Origin: Ascidia mentula
Taxonomy: Eukaryota; Chordata; Ascidiacea; Phlebobranchia; Ascidiidae
Length of the DNA stretch: 64,000 nt
Reading direction: 5' to 3'
Assembly: GCA_947561715.1 (NCBI GenBank)
Contig: OX387204.1
Coordinates: 19,287,001-19,351,000, forward strand
Positions 1 to 11,652 of this stretch are shown one piece after another. The notes beneath the pieces were generated by a model. That model had not been told where the DNA came from. It saw only the letters and a program-made list of their open reading frames with translations, and searched no databases. Each line of letters begins with the position of its first letter. Position 1 is the stretch's first letter. The position numbers and the translations under genes are program-made.

Positions 1-3000
1 TGATACCAACATGAAATATAAGAACAAATACCGGAGCATAATGTTCAACTTGAAGGTACGGACCGTCATTTACTTAGGGTGGTTTTAGCGTTCATTGCAA
101 TACCAGGTGTTATTACAATATCTTGCTTTAGTTGGTAAAATTTAAAAAATGTGTCATTGTATCAAGATGTACAACGACAATATATATCTTTGGTTCTGTG
201 TTCCCGTATTTCTGTTCATTACTGCGCTGCTGAAAGCTTTTACCTCGTAACCGCACAATTATTATTGATATAACAAGGGGCGGAGTGCAGATTAGATAAG
301 CAAGTGCTTTTCAACCTGTGGGACCATCCGCACTGGTGCGAATGTGAAAATTTGTGGTGCGGATGGGCAACATGGTGCGGATGAGTGCGAATGCTGTCAA
401 TCGCCCAATAAAAGGCGATTTAGTCCAAGAATATTTCTTATTTGGTTACGTACACTAGCTTCAACAAGCAACGCTTATCCTTCCCCTTTAATCGTCGGTA
501 GGTTTCCAATCGTTTAAATTTCGAAACGTCCAATTTATCATGAAGCCTGGCTGTTGGTATTAGTTGTGTACATCCTGGGGTTCGCAAACATTTCTAGCGC
601 GGTTTGGCCGCATTGTGCGGATGAAATTTTCGTGCCACAGAAAAGTGCGGATAGAATTTAAAAAGGTTGAAAAGCACTGAGATAAGGGATTCAGAATTCG
701 AACTGAAACTATGGGAGTTCGGATTGAACACAGTAGCTGTTATTGGGTGAGGTTCCAGGTTTTGTGTGGGCGGGAAGGAGTACTCAACCCTACACATACC
801 ACACGTAGAGACATTCATAATTCCGTCTACTCAACAATAAGATACGGTCGTTTTGCTTATTGTTGCTCTCATTGCTAAGCACCAAGGGTGGGAAGGTTTA
901 CGGGTCGATGGGAATAGAATGTCAATAAATAGAGCACAGCGCTGCGACAAAATCGATTCTCTTGTTCCATTGATAAATGTCAGGCAATATAACGTTGGGT
1001 GGATCATGTGATGACTCACACTGCATTTCATTGCCTGGGAATCTCGTATTCCCGCCATTCCTTATTGGGTTGTGGAATTTTGCCGCTTGCAAATTTTTGT
1101 TTTGTTTCCATTATCGAATGGAGTGAATTAAAAAAAGCTTATCTCATATTATGACGAAACAATGCCGCATTGCGGGCAGTGGAGCGGTTTATTTTTGACT
1201 CCAGGAGAAAATCTCCCGTGTTATGTTGCAACGTGCGGTTGTTCCTTGCAACGGCCGACATGCAGAAATTTTCAAATAAGGGTAGGGCGACAGTGACAGC
1301 GTCTCGCCACAGGGTTGTGAATCCAACATTCTCACTGAATCATGTTCACCCCCATATCGCCGCCTGCCATGTGACGCAATAATGCAAGTATTTGTGACGT
1401 AACTTTGCATAATTAAAGCTTGACTGTTTTGGGGGGAAATGTAGTTTTAATTTTTTTTTTTCGCCCCCCTTGCGACATTTGAACATGGAAAGTTCCTTCC
1501 GAATTCTTTAAAGTGTCGATTTTTGTCGGAAAGTAGCCAAACCATTAGCGTTTGTGACGTTACCTTATTCTGTGACGTAACAATTGCAGGACACTCGTAA
1601 CCAGGGTTTATGGAGGAAAGTCATAATCGGTGACGTGTCGACTTCTGAGTTGGTTCAGATGACTGCTGAGCAGATGGCGTCGAAGAAGCTGGCGGAGTGG
1701 AGGAAGATGGAATTGTCCCATGAACTTGACATCATTGAGGTGAGCTGGGATGTCCGCCGACTCACTTGCCAATCTTATCGGGTTCGTCGTATCCCCGACT
1801 CACTTGCCACTATTCAGTGCGTTGATCCCAGACGAACTTTCGGATATTTGCCAGAGTTTCGAGTGGTCGTTGAAGCTTCAGAAATGTCTGAAGTGTTTGG
1901 AGCTGTGTGTAGTCGGGTGGTCTCGAGTATTTACTGCTCGTACCACAGCCCGAGTTAACGAGGAGTAACGCTTAGCGTAAGCCCATTGGCACAACTATGC
2001 AATACATCAGTTGCCCTTAACCTGGTTTAACGCAGGTTATATTTTCAAGTTTAGCAGATTTAACAAAACCTTGGATAATGAACATTATTTATGACGCTGC
2101 GTCAGTGGGAGTTTTTTGCAAAGACAATAAACATCATACGACAATTATTGTTAACGTATATTACGTCACAATGAATTTTTTTGCAAAAAATTCTCATATA
2201 ATATTTAAGAATGTCTCGTATAACAAACAAGGACCCCGAGCCAGGTTAGTTTCATATCAACTACCCTGTTGATTTGTTCCGGGAAACCTCAATACGAAAC
2301 TGTAGGGACTTTGTGACGTCATAAGACAATGAAACCACCCACTCGAATCCCGTAACAAAAGGTCGGATTGTATGCAAATAATTTGTTCCCATTGTATACG
2401 TGATACAACAGGTGTTGCTGCTTAAATGCTTCTTTGCATTCTGATATTTAAAAAAATACCCGAAGTTTCAAGTTCAATCCTCTGTGCTTAAGGTTTGTGC
2501 GGTTTCATGACTCATCAAACTGTCAAGTTCATGAACAATGGGAAATCGAAAGCTAATATGCTGACCATAATAATCAAACATTTCGGACACATATGTTTAC
2601 TTAAGCCTGTCTGTAATAAAATCGTTGTACAACCTCTAGTTCAGAAACACCTCATGTAGATATTGACCTACCCGACTTTTAACACCTTCTACACTGTGGC
2701 AGGTGTCCATCTATGTTTAACGCCTGTTTTCAATAACTTATGTAAACGTGAGTACACACTGCTCTTTGCTAACATCTAGCGGTATGTCTTACGTAGAAAC
2801 AAGAGAAGGAAGAAGGTAACGTTCGTCCGGTTGCCAAGATAACTCACAAGGGGGAGATAGCGATCCAGGAGGATTTATCCGATCTCACAGTGACCACTGT
2901 TAACCAGAGAGACAACGCACACAACCCAATGGTAAAAGAAAATAATCGCCTTTAAAAATGTGTTTTAACAATTTACTGTAAGGATGGCGTGATGACGTGT

Positions 3001-6000
3001 AATTGTGATCACGTGTAATTGTGATGAGACGTGTAATAGTGATGACGTATGCACTCAAATTTCCTCATCTCACATTTTAATAATTGTGAAGCATTTAAGA
3101 AAAACAACAAATGTCATCCAGGTTGCTCCTGCGAGGAAGAAAAGATCATCCCTCTCTGAGGAGGATCCGTTTGATCCGAACTCCATCTCTTCACCCGATG
3201 ACACGACACTGAAACACAGAGAGCATTTGTTCGATCTCAACTGCAAGATATGCACAGGTACCACGTGATCTCAGGTCATGTGACCAATGAACGAATGCCA
3301 AAAATCATTGAAGTTTGTTGAATTATTTTTCTGGATGTTTTCAAAATTTAGACTTTTATCAAAATCTTCATGTGAATATAGGAAAAGTGAAAGAGGAGGA
3401 CATTGAATTCCCGGAAGAGGATTCAGTGAAGAAGATCAAGAGTTCCTCATCAATCATCCTTTCATCGGAAGCACAGAAAGCGACAAAATCTCTTCCAAAG
3501 TCTCCGCCGAAGTCGCATCTGATGAAGCCGGAAGCTTCCAAAAAGTTAGTGGTGGAGAATTTGCTTCTTTTCAAACCATATTTTATGTTCCATTGTAGTA
3601 ACTGGTCCACTATGTTTAATTGACCGCACGAGCTTATCCTAGCTTAATCAGACGCATCAATTCGTAGCTTTTTAGTGCCCAGTCTGTCAAAAATAGTGCA
3701 CTAGTAACTACAAAAATAGTGCACTAGTAACTACAGCGATTATGGCCCTGTGACAAACACGGCGTATTGCAAAATTATATATTCAAGTAATTGAACTTCG
3801 AATTTGAAAAGTGGACATGTCTTCTTAAACCGAGACAGTCCAGTAAATTTTTTGTTTATTCTGCATAACTTTCTCCATGATGTAAAGGAAAATAAAGAAA
3901 TTGAAGAGCAACAGGATTGTGAGTGACAGCAGATCCCACGATCCGAGCCTCTCTCCCTCATCTTTCCTCCAAAAGAGATCAAAGTCCCCTACTCCTGAGA
4001 AGAAGAAGATCAAGAAGAAGCCTGTCCTCCCGAATCCTCCTCCGTTGTCTGATCTTGCTCCTCATACGAACTTGGATGTTGCCAAGGAGACGAAGAACAA
4101 ATCACCAGTGGATCCAAATACTCCCCCGGTGTCTCAAGAGGAGCCTAAAGTTGATGAGCCGAGTCCTCCCGCTGTGGAAGAGGAGCAATCCCCTCTTCCT
4201 CCTACTCCTCAAGCAAGCACAGTGAAAAGATCCCAGCTTATTTGGTCAGGAAATATCAGCATGTTGGAATTATCAACCTTCAAAGCAAATGTCTACCCTG
4301 TAAGTCTGTGGTAAATCCATTCAAATGTTGTTGTGTTTTCTTTAACATTCGTAGCAAATATTTGTGCTTTCACGCTATAAATGTAAAAAAATTAGCGGCC
4401 TGAAAAGATTTGGTGGAACTTTCTATTGTTGGCGTGTTCGTCTCCCTGGGGTTGGTAAAAGTTGGGTGATTTTAACAATCGGTGGAAAAGTGTAAATTTA
4501 AGATGGGGATTTTGCCTCAACGACAATTAGGGAACAAGTTTTGTGACAAATTATCGAGCATTTCTCAACCAGGTGACGGGAAATTGTGAAAATCTTGACA
4601 TTGATCTTCCTCCGCGTCTCGTGTTGGGCGGAAGGATACATCCCAAGGTCGTGTGGGACTATTTGCTTAAGGTCAAAGCTCTTCCCACCAAACAGCTTTC
4701 GATCATCCGATTTCACGCAGCATCGGATGACGACAGGGTCGGATATGTCGCCATGTTGTCTTACTTCAGCAGTAGGAAAAGGTTCGAGTCTTCTATTGGT
4801 AAAATAATGTCCATGGACTTGCAGGATGGTGTTGTAATAATGGGACTTAATTGACTGAAAATCTACCGAAACTGCCGTGGAAAATATCACAAACGTATGT
4901 GAAGGTCGCCTGGCAAATTATTTAAATTAGATATTTTGTTTTGTTTTGACTCAAGAAGCCGCTCGACCGTTTTAATAACTACGATCCAACTAATTTGTTT
5001 GGCAGATTCGGTGTTGTTAGCAACCAAGATCGTCTCCTCCTCAAGGACATGTACCTCATCCCCCTCCTGGAATCCCAGAAGATCCCGGAAGAGTTGGTGA
5101 AGACATTAAGCGGGGAGGACTTGGATGAAGCTCTTCCCACAAACCGACCCTCCATGTTATTGGGAGTGATCGTAAGACAAGCTCCGAAACAACTCCAACT
5201 TCCAACGTGAGTTGAGTGGTTGGAATTTTTTAATACGTTTTTAATACTTTCAATTATGTAAAGTTATGTTGAGCACATATGTGTAGTATTGCTCTCATCA
5301 CATTTTTTTCAGAAAATTTCACAGTTGTTTCAAACACAACCCAATCAAACCCAAACATTCTACGTCACTTTGTTGTATTTGGATGCTACGATTTCTATGC
5401 GATGTTTATTAAGTTGAAAACATAAAAATCTTACACGTCTGCGGTTTTAGTGAAATTGTGGAGGTGAAGGAACAACAACATAAAGTTGTGGAAGAAAATC
5501 TTTCTGCTGATAAAAAGGAGGAAGATGCAGGAGCTGATCAACATCAGCAGGAGGAGGAGGAGGAGGATGAAGAGGAGGAATATGTTCCTGATGAGGATCC
5601 TCTTATTCCTGGTGAGTCTCTTGCTTTCCTCCAAATGTCTGCGGTCACTCTATACCACCTCTGACTCACTGACGACAAATTAGCCTGATTAGAACGGCGT
5701 GTTACCACAAGGTGAACCGACTTACCTGCAGTCACCTAAATTTACATAAAAGTTTGAAGCGAGTTTCCGGTGAAGCGAGTTTCCGGCAACTTTTATTTGA
5801 TTTCACGAAATTGACTGAAACCTGTTTTTCATCGCAGAACTTTTAATTACTCATGAAAGACTGCCAGGTTTTCCAACAAAATTTTTACAAGGAAAAACTT
5901 CTCAATCTTTACGTTGCACTCCAGGTAAGGTCCCAATTCCTCTCACTGATGAAGAGCTTGGATCAAAATCCTCATCCAAGTCTGGGTCCCTGTTTGAGAG

Positions 6001-8442
6001 GAACAAATCTTTGGCTCCGTCGCTCCGATTCTTCATGAGGAAGGCATCCGAGGAAGAGCAAAGCATCCGGGTATGTTTTCGGGATCAGTCAAAAATATTG
6101 TGGGAGGAAATTCTTCATGAAACGCTCCCAGACATGGTCACATGGACGAGATCGCTATCCACCTTAAACTTTCTGTGTGAAACTGTTTGAAAACTATTGA
6201 GATATTTACAAGGTTATAATACATCTTTCCAGGAACAACACAGTGGTGATAAACTCTTCCAACCGACCGCCGGTGACATCGGTACGTGAAATTTTGCACC
6301 CCAGACTTAACTTACAAAAACCTAAAAAAGGCAAAAACAATTAAGTTCATAAAACCCGGTGGAAAATTCTCGTTTCTCCGTGTCGTGAAAATCTCCAAAA
6401 CATAATTGTGGTTTCATCTCACAAATCTTGTTGTAAAATCGTTTGCTGTTTTTTAAAGTTTGTGACACACTTTGTTCGTTTTTTCATAAAATAACTCATC
6501 TTCCCAATGAATTATTGCTTTTCAGAAGAGAATAAAGAGGATGACGGGGGAGATTACGATCCGACAGATGCAGTTGGAGAGGATGAGGGAAACGAAGATG
6601 AACCTTACGATCCTGAACAGGAAGAGGTGTGGGTTTGGATGCTGGTGAAAATTCGAACAAATATTTTAATTTATTTTCCAACGTTTTGTTAAGAACGTTT
6701 AGCGCCATCTTGTGAATCAACATCATTTCATACTGGGAAACTTTTCAAATCATAAGATAGAAATTATCAAAAAATTTGACGAGCAAAAGAAATTTATAAA
6801 AGTTATTCACCTTTTACGCTGTTGTTGTTTAAATAACCTGTTTACAATAAATAACTTTTGCAATCGAAAATTTAAAAAAGCGTGAACTGAAACGTAATGA
6901 AACCACAGTATGAATAGCATCCATAAGTAACACATTTATGCCGACCTTTGGCGGGCCCAAGGGGTCAGATTTGGTCCGTGGCACGAAGTTTGCTCGTGTG
7001 ATGTCAACCGAATAAAGATGGTGTTCCCGATCAAACCTCCCTCAGTATCAATTCCACCTTCACAATATCTGTTTATTCATCTTTGTAGGAATATGATCCG
7101 GAGACTGCCTTCCCTGATAGAGAGGAGGACGCTCCTTACGATCCGGAGGAAGATGATGAGATGTTGAAGAACCAGGAGGCCAAAGAGATGGATGAACTCG
7201 TTGAAAAACAGGTGATGCTCTCATCCGATTTAACTTCCCTTGCTGTTGATTGTGACTCCGTGTTCGACCTTTAACCTCGAAACTTTCTATTAGCTCGTCC
7301 TTCATAGTGAAATTATTGAATTATTTTCTTGTAAATTTCAGGCTTACCTGGAAAAAATGCAAAAAGAGCTGGAAGAGAAAAAAGCAAAGTTGGCAGAAGT
7401 TGAACAAAATCTTCAAAAATCCAACTCGCCACAAATTGTGAGTAGGAGTTTTACCTCTTTTCGTCATGGGTTCGAATCTCACCTGAAGCCTCTTACTTTA
7501 GTCTTCTGATATGTTGAAACATGTTCCCATAACTCAACCTTCACCTTTCTCTATTTCAAGTCTTCCGCAAAAGATTCTCAGAGAGTGGATCCGAGGATGG
7601 CTGCAAGAAGAGCTGCAAGGGATAAGGAAGAAAAAACTCCTCCTTCCGTGGTCGAACCTCCGAAGAATCCTCTGCAAACGATCCTATCAGCTCTTAACAT
7701 GTCCGGAGGAACCCAATCTTCATCCATGGCATCCGGATTCCTCTCCATCCTCCAGAAGAAGGAACAACCGTCTTCTCCTCCTCCTCTTCCGGATTCAACT
7801 ACGAAATCGGATGTTGAGGAGGTATCTGAGGATCAGGAACTGAAGCAGGAGAAGAATTCGGAAAAATCCGGTCTCGTCTCGTGAGTCCTCCCACCTTCTT
7901 CATTACAAACATTTATATTTGCGCCAACGCATTTCAAGTTTTTTTTCGTAAATTTGGCTTTTTTCATTTCAATTCCTCGTTAAAATATCACAGTTACGCG
8001 TCCACACCTGACAGCACACCTGATGACGTCATCGATAGAAAAAGAGAGGAAGACGAGAGAGGGAACAAAAAAGGCAGACGTAGAGACGAGAGGTTGGTCA
8101 CAAACCACACACACTGTAATCCTTCCACTCACTTTGTCATTTCCTTTGTAGACGTCACAGGTCTACGTCATCGTCTTCCACGTCATCAAGGGAAAGCAGC
8201 GGTTACCGGAGGCGACGCCACGACAACGGAGGTCACCATGACGACAGGAGACATAGGAAGAGCGGCCGAAGATCGAGGTTTGAATGAGATCGCGATCCAT
8301 TGTTTTACGAGAATCGAACCCATTCATACGTCACAGATCGCGATCTCCGAACAGTCGCAGTCGACGTCATCGTCAGGATTCACCACGTCATTTCCGACGC
8401 CACGATGACAAGAGGTCTTGGAGTAGAGATCGTCGCAGATGA
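1..8442 (+). CDS. PHF3/DIDO1-type transcription regulator with TFIIS-central and SPOC domains (3' part, 18 exons seen)
   Basis: Exons: 1-55, 1590-1739, 2797-2931, 3122-3257, 3382-3544, 3915-4299, 4573-4781, 5006-5206, 5451-5611, 5925-6070, 6233-6281, 6526-6626, 7089-7211, 7342-7437, 7561-7880, 7994-8092, 8152-8277, 8337-8442; all junctions keep frame, giving 919 visible residues. The 5' end (PHD finger expected) lies left of the window. Visible residues 1-68 are the end of a TFIIS central domain (YKNKYRSIMFNLK, then NQGLWRKVIIGD, ending at HELDIIE). The family motif EHLFDLNCKICTG is near residue 150. A SPOC domain spans about 315-475 (LVLGGRIHPKVVWDY, FSSRKRFG, KDMYLIPL). Then come a Glu-rich tract, YDP motifs (about 600-670), a short coiled coil (about 672-703), and an Arg/Ser-rich tail. 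PHF3 and DIDO1 bind the phosphorylated RNA polymerase II CTD through SPOC; that role is by homology. The last two exons are inferred from splice signals; retaining their intron would end the protein at SRFE instead of the RS extension. Confidence 0.88.
56..1589 (+). other. Intron 1 of the PHF3-like gene (1.5 kb)
   Basis: Apart from the hAT-type element at 301-679 I see no coding exon here. The intron is inferred because 1-55 ends in NLK before a GT donor and 1590 resumes the same domain after a CAG acceptor. Small open frames on both strands have no recognisable content. Confidence 0.6.
301..679. mobile_element. hAT-type non-autonomous element (MITE) in intron 1 of the PHF3-like gene
   Basis: The ends are inverted repeats: the left end reads CAAGTGCTTTTCAACC and the right end is its complement with one base fewer. 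The flanks share the direct repeat AGATAAG (294-300 and 680-686), close to the 8-bp target duplication of hAT transposons. No transposase is encoded in about 380 bp. The interior carries several near-repeats of GTGCGGATG/GTGCGAATG near both ends, a subterminal-motif arrangement common in hAT elements. Confidence 0.72.
3689..3734. repeat. Perfect 2 x 23 bp tandem duplication
   Basis: The 23-base unit beginning AAAAATAGTGCACTAG occurs twice head to tail with no difference, inside intron 5 of the PHF3-like gene. Confidence 0.95.
5755..5786. repeat. Perfect 2 x 16 bp tandem duplication
   Basis: TGAAGCGAGTTTCCGG occurs twice in direct succession within intron 9 of the PHF3-like gene. Confidence 0.93.
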
Positions 8443-8750
8443 CGTAACAAGCAATGATGTCATCAACACTGCCACCATGACCCGAAATTTGACCGCATTT
8501 TAGCTGCGTTTTTATATTCATCGTTTTTCTTGTTTTATTCAATGCTGCTATCTGTCAGCACCTATTTCACAAACACTTGTAAATACGTCATGCGGTTTAC
8601 GTCACCGACAACGTCACATGCCTAACTACATCAGACTCTGGCTTCATATTTTCAGAAGCAAACTAAGTGAGATGTACTTTCCCGTGTTGCTTATGACGTA
8701 ATAATCCAACATGGTCACGTCACACGCAGTCGGTGCTTGTGTTCGTTGCA

Positions 8751-8756
8751 AATAAA
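8751..8756 (+). other. Poly(A) signal AATAAA of the PHF3-like gene
   Basis: First canonical AATAAA after the proposed stop codon at 8440-8442, about 310 bases downstream. A T-rich stretch follows. Confidence 0.6.
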
Positions 8757-9294
8757 CCTCGTTGACACGGATTAAGTTTGAATGTGATCTTCACTAAATG
8801 TTTTAGTAAATCGATTTTTGGATGTAAGTAATAATTTAAACCGTTTAATTACCAGTGGGTGGTTGTACAATGGGTGTTTTGAATCCCAATTCATGAACTC
8901 TCGGAACGATCCTTGTGTGGAGTGCCGCACATGTCGTAAAACTCGATAATAATTTAAATCACACATGGTTTCTGATACAGCAATGTATCTTAACCAGGTA
9001 AGTTGAAAAACTTTGATCTGAGGGCGTTATCTGCACGAGTATTAACAATAAAACGTTACAAACCACGCGTACTAAAGTCTGGCTGTTCGAATCCTCTAAA
9101 TTTCAGAATCCCGGAATCATTGAATGCTCGAATGTTGGCATACACTAATGTATTTTACCCAAAGATGTGTGGCTTATATAAAAAATGCATACAGGGTCAT
9201 TTGAGTTCGGATTTATCAGTGACTTATTTGAAAAGACAGCTGTGTCGCTGGAAGTTGTCACAAAATAGGTTAGCCGGATATTGAGGACGTATAT

Positions 9295-9395
9295 TGGTAT
9301 TTCTATGAAAATAAATTTCGGTGGTGGGAAATGCATGCCCACTGTGTAGACCTTTGTCACCATGGAAGGGGAAACGTTACAGAGTAAACCAGTGA
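9295..9395 (+). repeat. Dispersed repeat family B, copy 1
   Basis: The words GGTATTTCTATGAAAATA, GGGAAATGCATGCCCAC and CTTTGTCACCATGG line up with 10385-10460 in the same order (TGTATTTCTATTAAAAATA, GGGGAAATGCCCACC, CCTCTGTCAC) and, inverted, with 13370-13440. Confidence 0.5.
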
Positions 9396-9671
9396 TGCAT
9401 GGGGTCAATTTTTCGGTTGAATGAGCGCGTGTGCTGTTGGCATGGTAAATTTTAGGTTGTTTGGGACTTTAGTGGGGTTTTGGGCTATTTCAATCAGGTA
9501 GTTACTTGCTGGTGGGTGCTGCTGAAAATTATGGTGGAAATTTAGCACAAAAATCAGGCTGTATTTGTGAAAAATGAATCGTTTAAGTGGCCGATCATTC
9601 GTGAGTTTATGAAAGATCCATTTCATATCTACAAATTTTGATCAAAATTAGTCACTAGAAAAATGGTTTAG

Positions 9672-9860
9672 CCACCCCCTGGGGGCTTATGTACCCCTGG
9701 TTAGTCAATATTTTGACAAAAAGAAGCAACAAAAAATGGAACTGGATTTTGCAGAAAAATGAATCGTTCAACTACCCACTCATTTGCAGTTTTTTGTAAG
9801 TTCCAACTCTTCTCTATGCAATATGGCATCAAATTTAGTTGCTGAAAAAGTGCCCCCCCC
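9672..9860 (+). repeat. Dispersed repeat family A, copy 1
   Basis: Shares an ordered series of words with 11103-11290 and 12609-12815: a C-rich start (CCACCCCCTGG), a gap, then GGATTTTGCAGAAAAATG with AATCGT, a variable spacer, CTCATTTGCAG, a run like TTCTCTATGCAA, and TTAGTTGCTGAAAAAG. Copies are degenerate. No coding capacity is visible. Confidence 0.6.
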
Positions 9861-10384
9861 CCCTGTTGGTCATGATGGTCATGAAGGCTCAACAAGTCCT
9901 TGCTCTGTACCGTCTCATCCAGGAGCAAAATTTGTTTTTTCAACTTTGAAGAATTTTAGGTCCCTATGTAGGTCACGAGACCCATCAACGGTCATTGGGA
10001 AACAAGCGGAACAGTCGCTAGATGCTTTACTTATTTTCCATGCAAACCAACGAATAAACGCTCGTCGTAAATGAGTTGATATGGGTTCAGAGCGTGACTA
10101 TTATCCGACGTTAATAAAAATACGGTTGATGCCACAAAAACACAACATAATATAAGCGAAATATGACGTTTTGTATACAGATCCTAAAATAATGCACCTT
10201 ACTTCTGCGACCAACGGAATGATCTTGGGTTTGTATTTGGCCCAGCTTTTCCTTCACGTTTTACACCCCTCGGTTACACTTTAGATTCAAGTTTTGTAAT
10301 TGCACTTTGAGCTGATTCACATGTAGCCGATACCTGTTCAAATCAGCCACTGCGTTCCACTAGATCACCACTTAACATCGAATA

Positions 10385-10460
10385 TCTGTATTTCTATTAA
10401 AAATAGGTTCCTCGAGGGGAAATGCCCACCTTAAAGTCCTCTGTCACAACATAAATATGA
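10385..10460 (+). repeat. Dispersed repeat family B, copy 2
   Basis: Best-preserved copy of the short block TATTTCTATTAAAAAT ... GGGGAAATGCCCACC ... CCTCTGTCAC; it matches 13370-13440 in reverse complement. Confidence 0.5.
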
Positions 10461-11102
10461 CGTAGCAAACTGTTGAGTAAGTACATATGTGTAGCGACTT
10501 TTACGAAAAGAAACACTACCGTATATGTAACCCCTCAACTTAACAAGGCTACTCAAACCCAAGGTGAATCGCTCAATTAAATTCGTAATAGATACATAAC
10601 GAGATAGCTGCTGTCAGTTGACTTTGTCTCCTCTTCATTTGTCTGATTTTGCGCAACTGGTTACGTGGCTTGTGTAGAAAACGTGTGCAGGGTTTAATAA
10701 TTTCAAGTCATGTGGAGATTACTTCGAAAAGATCGCTCATTTTGAAGTTTGCTGTGAAACTGGTCGCAAAGGCAGACGAGATTGTAGTTGGTGTCACTTG
10801 ACACGGTGGCGATTGTTGCGTCGGAAGTAAACGAGCTGATCGAAGTTTGTATTGTGACGATACGTCCACAGACAAATGCCGCGTCATTCTGGTTGATGCC
10901 GAGAAAAGCGAAAAACATAAATGTTGCACAGGTAGAGGTTGATAACATATTGCAGCGTTTCAAAGTTTGCTCTGATGCTATTATCTGCTTGCGTGTTCTT
11001 AACTGTAGACAACTAATGTAACTCGGCCAGCAGGCTTACTTTAAGGACCCATATGGCAATTAAACCAGAAAAACCCTGATTTTTAAGGCCCTTTTCAATA
11101 AT

Positions 11103-11290
11103 GCACCTGGTGATTGGAGTTGGACATTATTTTGGGGTCAAGGAGCAACAAAAATGCAATTGGATTTTGCAGCAAAATGAATCGTATAAGTATTTAATCC
11201 ATTGTGGTTCAATGCAAGGCTATCTCTTCACTACACTATAGCACCAAAGTTAGTTGGTAAATAATTGCCTCAGTAACCTCTCAGCGCTGT
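11103..11290 (+). repeat. Dispersed repeat family A, copy 2
   Basis: Contains GGACATTATTTTGGGG, GGATTTTGCAGCAAAATG followed by AATCGT, a word like TATCTCTTCACTAC, and AAGTTAGTTGG in the same order and spacing as copy 1. It lies about 360 bases upstream of the dehydrogenase start codon. Confidence 0.55.
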
Positions 11291-11652
11291 TGTGCCCCTG
11301 TAGGTCACAAGATCTTCCAGGAGGCTCTGTGTACTGTCCCATAAAGGTGCAATAATTTACTTCAAAGAATGTTAGGTTCCTATAAAATTCGCATGCCCCA
11401 GCAATGAGTGGACAACAAAATGAGTAGAACAGATTTGAAAGACTGTTAAACAGCTTAATTTGGCAAAAAACAAATACTGCATGGTGTTTCAACAATACAT
11501 TTCTACGCAGAAGTAATGCCATGCTTACGCACAGCAAGGCGGGATCGCCCCACTGCGCAGGCCCTTTATATTTGGCGATCACAGCTCTAATATTCTGATC
11601 ATAAGGTTCACAGGCTTCGCAGCCAATACATTTCTATTTAGAATTACAGCAA

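Larger units (their letters stand above)
8443..11652. other. Gene-free 3.2 kb stretch rich in degenerate repeats
   Basis: After the 3' UTR of the PHF3-like gene I find no convincing exon. Open frames around 9.0, 9.8 and 10.7 kb have no family resemblance. The stretch contains fragments of at least two dispersed repeat families that recur in intron 4 of the neighbouring dehydrogenase gene (listed separately). Confidence 0.55.

Noticed and set aside
7460-7490. GGTTCGAATC-like box, as in tRNA genes or SINEs
   Set aside because: No A box at the right distance and no cloverleaf can be drawn. Similar words near 9085 and 62670 fail in the same way; no tRNA gene is seen in the window.
7881-8408. 175-codon plus-strand frame overlapping the 3' end of the PHF3-like gene
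   Set aside because: It is a different frame running through introns and exons; the spliced model with RS-rich exons keeps frame and fits the family better.
10703-11021. Overlapping open frames on both strands at 10.7-11.0 kb
   Set aside because: No motif, no splice partners, and they lie in a repeat-rich gene-free stretch.
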